Source: an uncultured Litorilinea sp. (GTDB lineage Bacteria; Chloroflexota; Anaerolineae; Caldilineales; Caldilineaceae). Taken from it: a stretch of 7,770 bases of DNA. Under the pieces are notes generated by a model. The model was not told the origin of the DNA and did no database searches. It saw only the letters and a program-made list of their open reading frames with translations. Below, piece by piece: positions 5,852 through 7,770 of this stretch. How positions within the stretch are numbered: position 1 is the stretch's first letter; each line of letters opens with the position of its first letter. The DNA lies in assembly GCA_946885925.1 (NCBI GenBank), contig CAMPHP010000119.1:1-7770 (forward strand), in the 5' to 3' direction. Both the position numbers and the translations under genes were made by a program.

Positions 5852-5911
5852 CTAATTCTCTATGGAAAATGTGCTAATCGCGTTGACGCGTGAAACTATG
5901 CGCCAACACTG

Positions 5912-6352
5912 TTAGTATCCGCGACCACCACCGCCGCGGTTGCCACTGCCACCACGGTTGCCACCGCGACTACCGCCGCCATAGCCACCGCCACCACGGT
6001 TGCCGCCGCCATAGCCGCCACCCCCGTAGCCACCTCCACCGTAGCCGCCGCCGCCACGACTGCCACCACCGAAGCTGCCGCGACCACCGCCACCGCCTCG
6101 CTCTTCACGCGGCTTGGCCTGGTTTACAGTGAGTGTGCGGCCTTCAAACTCCTTGCCGTTGAACATCTGGATTGCCTTGTCCATTTCGCTTTGGCTGCCC
6201 AGTTCGACAAAGCCAAAACCTCGTGAACGGCCTGTGTCTCGATCTGTAGCGATATGAACAGATTTGACGGTGCCTGCTTGCGCAAAGAGGGCGCTTAACC
6301 CATCCTCTGTTGTGTCGTACGATAATCCGCCGACGTAAACCTTGATTTCCAT
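5912..6352 (-). CDS. RRM RNA-binding protein with glycine-rich C-terminus
   Basis: The protein has 146 residues. Residues 1-82 form one RNA-recognition motif, with RNP2 KVYVGGL (4-10) and RNP1 RGFGFVEL (44-51); aromatic Tyr6, Phe46 and Phe48 sit where RNA bases stack. Residues 86-146 are Gly/Arg/Tyr/Ser-rich with GGGGY and RGG-like repeats, a disordered tail that can add RNA contacts. This matches the cyanobacterial-type Rbp proteins and the layout of eukaryotic cold-inducible RNA-binding proteins. ATG 6352 has AGGAG 4 bases upstream; upstream in-frame codons to 6457 lack family similarity and are treated as leader. It lies downstream of the desaturase on the same strand, 215 bases away, with its own terminator. 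RNA targets are unknown. Confidence 0.93.
   Translation of the reverse strand: MEIKVYVGGLSYDTTEDGLSALFAQAGTVKSVHIATDRDTGRSRGFGFVELGSQSEMDKAIQMFNGKEFEGRTLTVNQAKPREERGGGGGRGSFGGGSRGGGGYGGGGYGGGGYGGGNRGGGGYGGGSRGGNRGGSGNRGGGGRGY
5915..6095 (-). repeat. Glycine-codon-rich low-complexity DNA
   Basis: The segment coding the RRM protein tail is built of imperfect GGCGG(T/C)GG(C/A)TA(C/T)-type units. It generates long spurious His/Arg- or Ala/Val-rich frames on both strands that should not be annotated. Confidence 0.75.
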
Positions 6353-6500
6353 GATTCTCCTGATTTGCCTGTTTGAGGCGGGTAAGCGGCTTCCCCAATG
6401 TTTTAGAATCCGCGAGTAGCTCAGACTACCACGATTACTCAAAGAAAACAACTCCATACTTTGATTGATTTCTTATATTCCCCTGTGTTCTTCCCTCGTA

Positions 6501-6535
6501 TTACATTCGTATTTTACATTCGTATTGCATATGCA
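6501..6535 (-). promoter_or_regulatory. 13-bp tandem repeats and palindrome upstream of the RRM gene
   Basis: TTACATTCGTATT occurs twice back to back (6501-6513 and 6514-6526). It abuts the palindrome TGCATATGCA (6526-6535). This lies 150-180 bases before the RRM start, in the 215-base gap after the desaturase. The position suggests regulator binding sites for a separate RRM promoter. No definite hexamers were assigned. Confidence 0.45.
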
Positions 6536-6567
6536 CGCATTGTATATGGATGCTAGTCTCTGCCACA

Positions 6568-7635
6568 TCAACCTTCACCTACTGGTGCTAGTGTTGGGGC
6601 GGTGACTGATGCGCGCTTTGCTTCTAGTGCCTCGCGGAAGGTGACGAGGCGCTCTCTCTCTTCATCCCATAACACCAACCAGACAGTTTGAAGGCTGCCA
6701 CCAATAGTCAGTCGTACTGCTTGCTGGAAGATAGGATTTTCATCGTGGCATCTTTGCAGATTGTAGTTGGGGATGCGAGGGCTGAGGTGATGAATATGGT
6801 GGAAGCCAATATTGCCTGTGAACCACTGTAGGAGGCTAGGTAATTCATAATAGGAACTGCCCTGTAAGGCGGCTAGCGTGAAATCCCATTCTGGCGTGTG
6901 CTCCCAATAGGTACGTTCAAATTGATGTTGTACATAAAAGAGCCAAGTGCCCACACTTGATGCAACGACGACAATCGGACCGTAGATCAGCAAGAATGTG
7001 CCAAAGCCAAGAAGGTAACTGGCGATTGCAACCCAACTGAAGATGACGATGTTAGTCCACCATACCGATGCCTTTTCGCCATTGTGCCAAGAGTTATCAC
7101 CGCCTAAGGTGAGGCGGGAGAGGACGACAAAGTTGATGGTGGGGGCGATGGTAAAGAGAAAGGCTGGATGGCGAAAGATACGATACCAGACACGCTTGAA
7201 CCAGCCAGCGGCCAGATACTCTTCTACAGTCATGGTCCATATATCGCCAATACCGCGCTCTTCCAATTCCGCATGATGGGCATGGTGGATCGCATGGGAT
7301 TTGCGCCAAAATTTATAGGGAATCAAGGTTAGATAGCCACAAAGAGTCCCCACAATATTGTTGGCTCTGCGCTCCTTGAAGAAGGAGCCATGCCCACAGT
7401 CATGTTGGATGATAAAGATACGTACCAAGAAACCCGCCGCAGGTAGCGACAACAGGAGTGTCAGCCAGTAGCCAATCCTTAGGCTAAAGTACATCAGGAC
7501 CAACGTCACGATCAGTCCGCCAAAGGAGTTGATCACTTGCCAGACAGCAGTGCGAAGGTCTGGTTGCTGATATTGGACAACCAACTTGCGCCAGCCTTCA
7601 TAGGATGCTGCTGTTGGCGCTGTCTGCGTATTCAT
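6568..7635 (-). CDS. Membrane fatty acid desaturase (acyl-lipid type)
   Basis: The protein is 355 residues, typical for acyl-lipid desaturases. Its three histidine boxes bind the di-iron centre: HDCGH (78-82), HAIHHAHH (114-121) and HHIHH (279-283). A fourth conserved site, FYVQHQFE with His237, is also present. Hydrophobic segments at about 39-77, 158-174 and 196-235 place it in the membrane with the boxes on the cytoplasmic face. It should use oxygen and electrons from a ferredoxin-like donor to put a double bond into lipid acyl chains. Similarity to the DesA-like group suggests a delta-12/omega-6 position, but regioselectivity cannot be settled from sequence alone. I chose ATG 7635; a TTG at 7647 with AAAGG upstream would add four residues. 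The RRM gene lies downstream on the same strand. Confidence 0.93.
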   Translation of the reverse strand: MNTQTAPTAASYEGWRKLVVQYQQPDLRTAVWQVINSFGGLIVTLVLMYFSLRIGYWLTLLLSLPAAGFLVRIFIIQHDCGHGSFFKERRANNIVGTLCGYLTLIPYKFWRKSHAIHHAHHAELEERGIGDIWTMTVEEYLAAGWFKRVWYRIFRHPAFLFTIAPTINFVVLSRLTLGGDNSWHNGEKASVWWTNIVIFSWVAIASYLLGFGTFLLIYGPIVVVASSVGTWLFYVQHQFERTYWEHTPEWDFTLAALQGSSYYELPSLLQWFTGNIGFHHIHHLSPRIPNYNLQRCHDENPIFQQAVRLTIGGSLQTVWLVLWDEERERLVTFREALEAKRASVTAPTLAPVGEG

Positions 7636-7647
7636 TTTCGTACTCAA

Positions 7648-7770
7648 TTTTTTGCCTTTCGATGGCTTGTGGTACCAAGAGCCGGTACCGGTATCAGGAT
7701 AGTATTGTGCTGACCGTTGACGCGTATGGACAGTAACTTCTGCCCTGGTGCGCGGGCAACAGCGTAGTGT
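7648..7770 (-). other. Upstream region of the desaturase gene
   Basis: This leader holds GGTACC at two positions (7671 and 7683) with GGTATC beside the second, so several short inverted repeats are possible. A TACTAT (7704 to 7699, minus strand) could be a -10, but no good -35 was found. No gene is visible to the window edge. Confidence 0.35.

Larger units (their letters stand above)
5542..5911. other. Intergenic region between convergent lactonase and RRM genes
   Basis: These 370 bases separate two convergent genes and contain no credible coding frame. They are rich in structure: a hairpin just after the lactonase stop, an extended -10 promoter, the 70-base composite stem-loop, and the UUCG terminator of the RRM gene. 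A promoter between convergent genes suggests a separate transcript. Confidence 0.6.

Noticed and set aside
5879..5890. CGCGTTGACGCG mini-palindrome
   Set aside because: The 5-bp arms with a 2-base centre are too short to call beside the strong UUCG terminator.
5890..6132. His/Arg-rich and Ala/Val-rich frames over the glycine-rich segment
   Set aside because: They are other-frame readings of glycine codons in the RRM protein tail.
6353..6457. N-terminal extension of the RRM protein
   Set aside because: RRM proteins of this type begin a few residues before RNP2, and AGGAG precedes ATG 6352.
1..7770. CRISPR arrays, tRNA or rRNA genes, insertion sequences, phage genes
   Set aside because: None was seen by eye: no regularly spaced repeat-spacer pattern, no cloverleaf-like segment, no transposase motifs. 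A profile-based tRNA/Rfam scan was not possible here.

Overview
The window most likely comes from a member of the Chloroflexota. This is an inference from content: an ECF-type sigma factor coupled to a membrane protein with a very long Thr/Pro-rich tail, free-standing receiver domains, a bacterial RRM protein with a glycine-rich tail, and moderate GC. No rRNA, tRNA, CRISPR array, transposase or phage gene was recognised, so the lineage is not fixed by a marker.

Layout, left to right. (1) Positions 1-2391, minus strand: a two-gene unit. An ECF-like sigma factor (2391-1813) is followed 7 bases later by a long single-pass membrane protein (1805 to beyond base 1). The second gene runs off the left edge with no stop, so its frame is easy to miss. 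Its architecture suggests a sigma-controlling or surface-sensing partner. (2) 2392-2875: intergenic, with a possible sigma promoter, a 16-bp tandem repeat, a perfect 12-bp inverted repeat and a terminator-like hairpin. (3) 2876-4181: two divergently transcribed stand-alone receiver-domain proteins, clearly related to each other. One keeps the phosphoacceptor Asp but lacks the switch Thr/Ser; the other has Glu for Asp but keeps Ser. A perfect 8-bp inverted repeat lies in the shared upstream region. (4) 4182-5541: a palindrome-rich leader and a Tat-exported SMP-30/gluconolactonase-like enzyme. (5) 5542-5911: intergenic, with a strong composite stem-loop (5660-5729) directly after an extended -10 promoter, a candidate small RNA, and a UUCG-loop terminator for the next minus-strand gene. 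(6) 5912-7635, minus strand: a membrane fatty acid desaturase followed by an RRM/glycine-rich RNA-binding protein. Both families are linked to cold adaptation in other bacteria.

How the genes may work together: the sigma/membrane pair looks like one signalling unit, the receiver pair like a second regulatory unit, and the desaturase/RRM pair could be a cold-acclimation cluster. Nothing in the sequence ties the three units together. The least explained items are the 5660-5729 structure and the complementary degeneration of the receiver pair.
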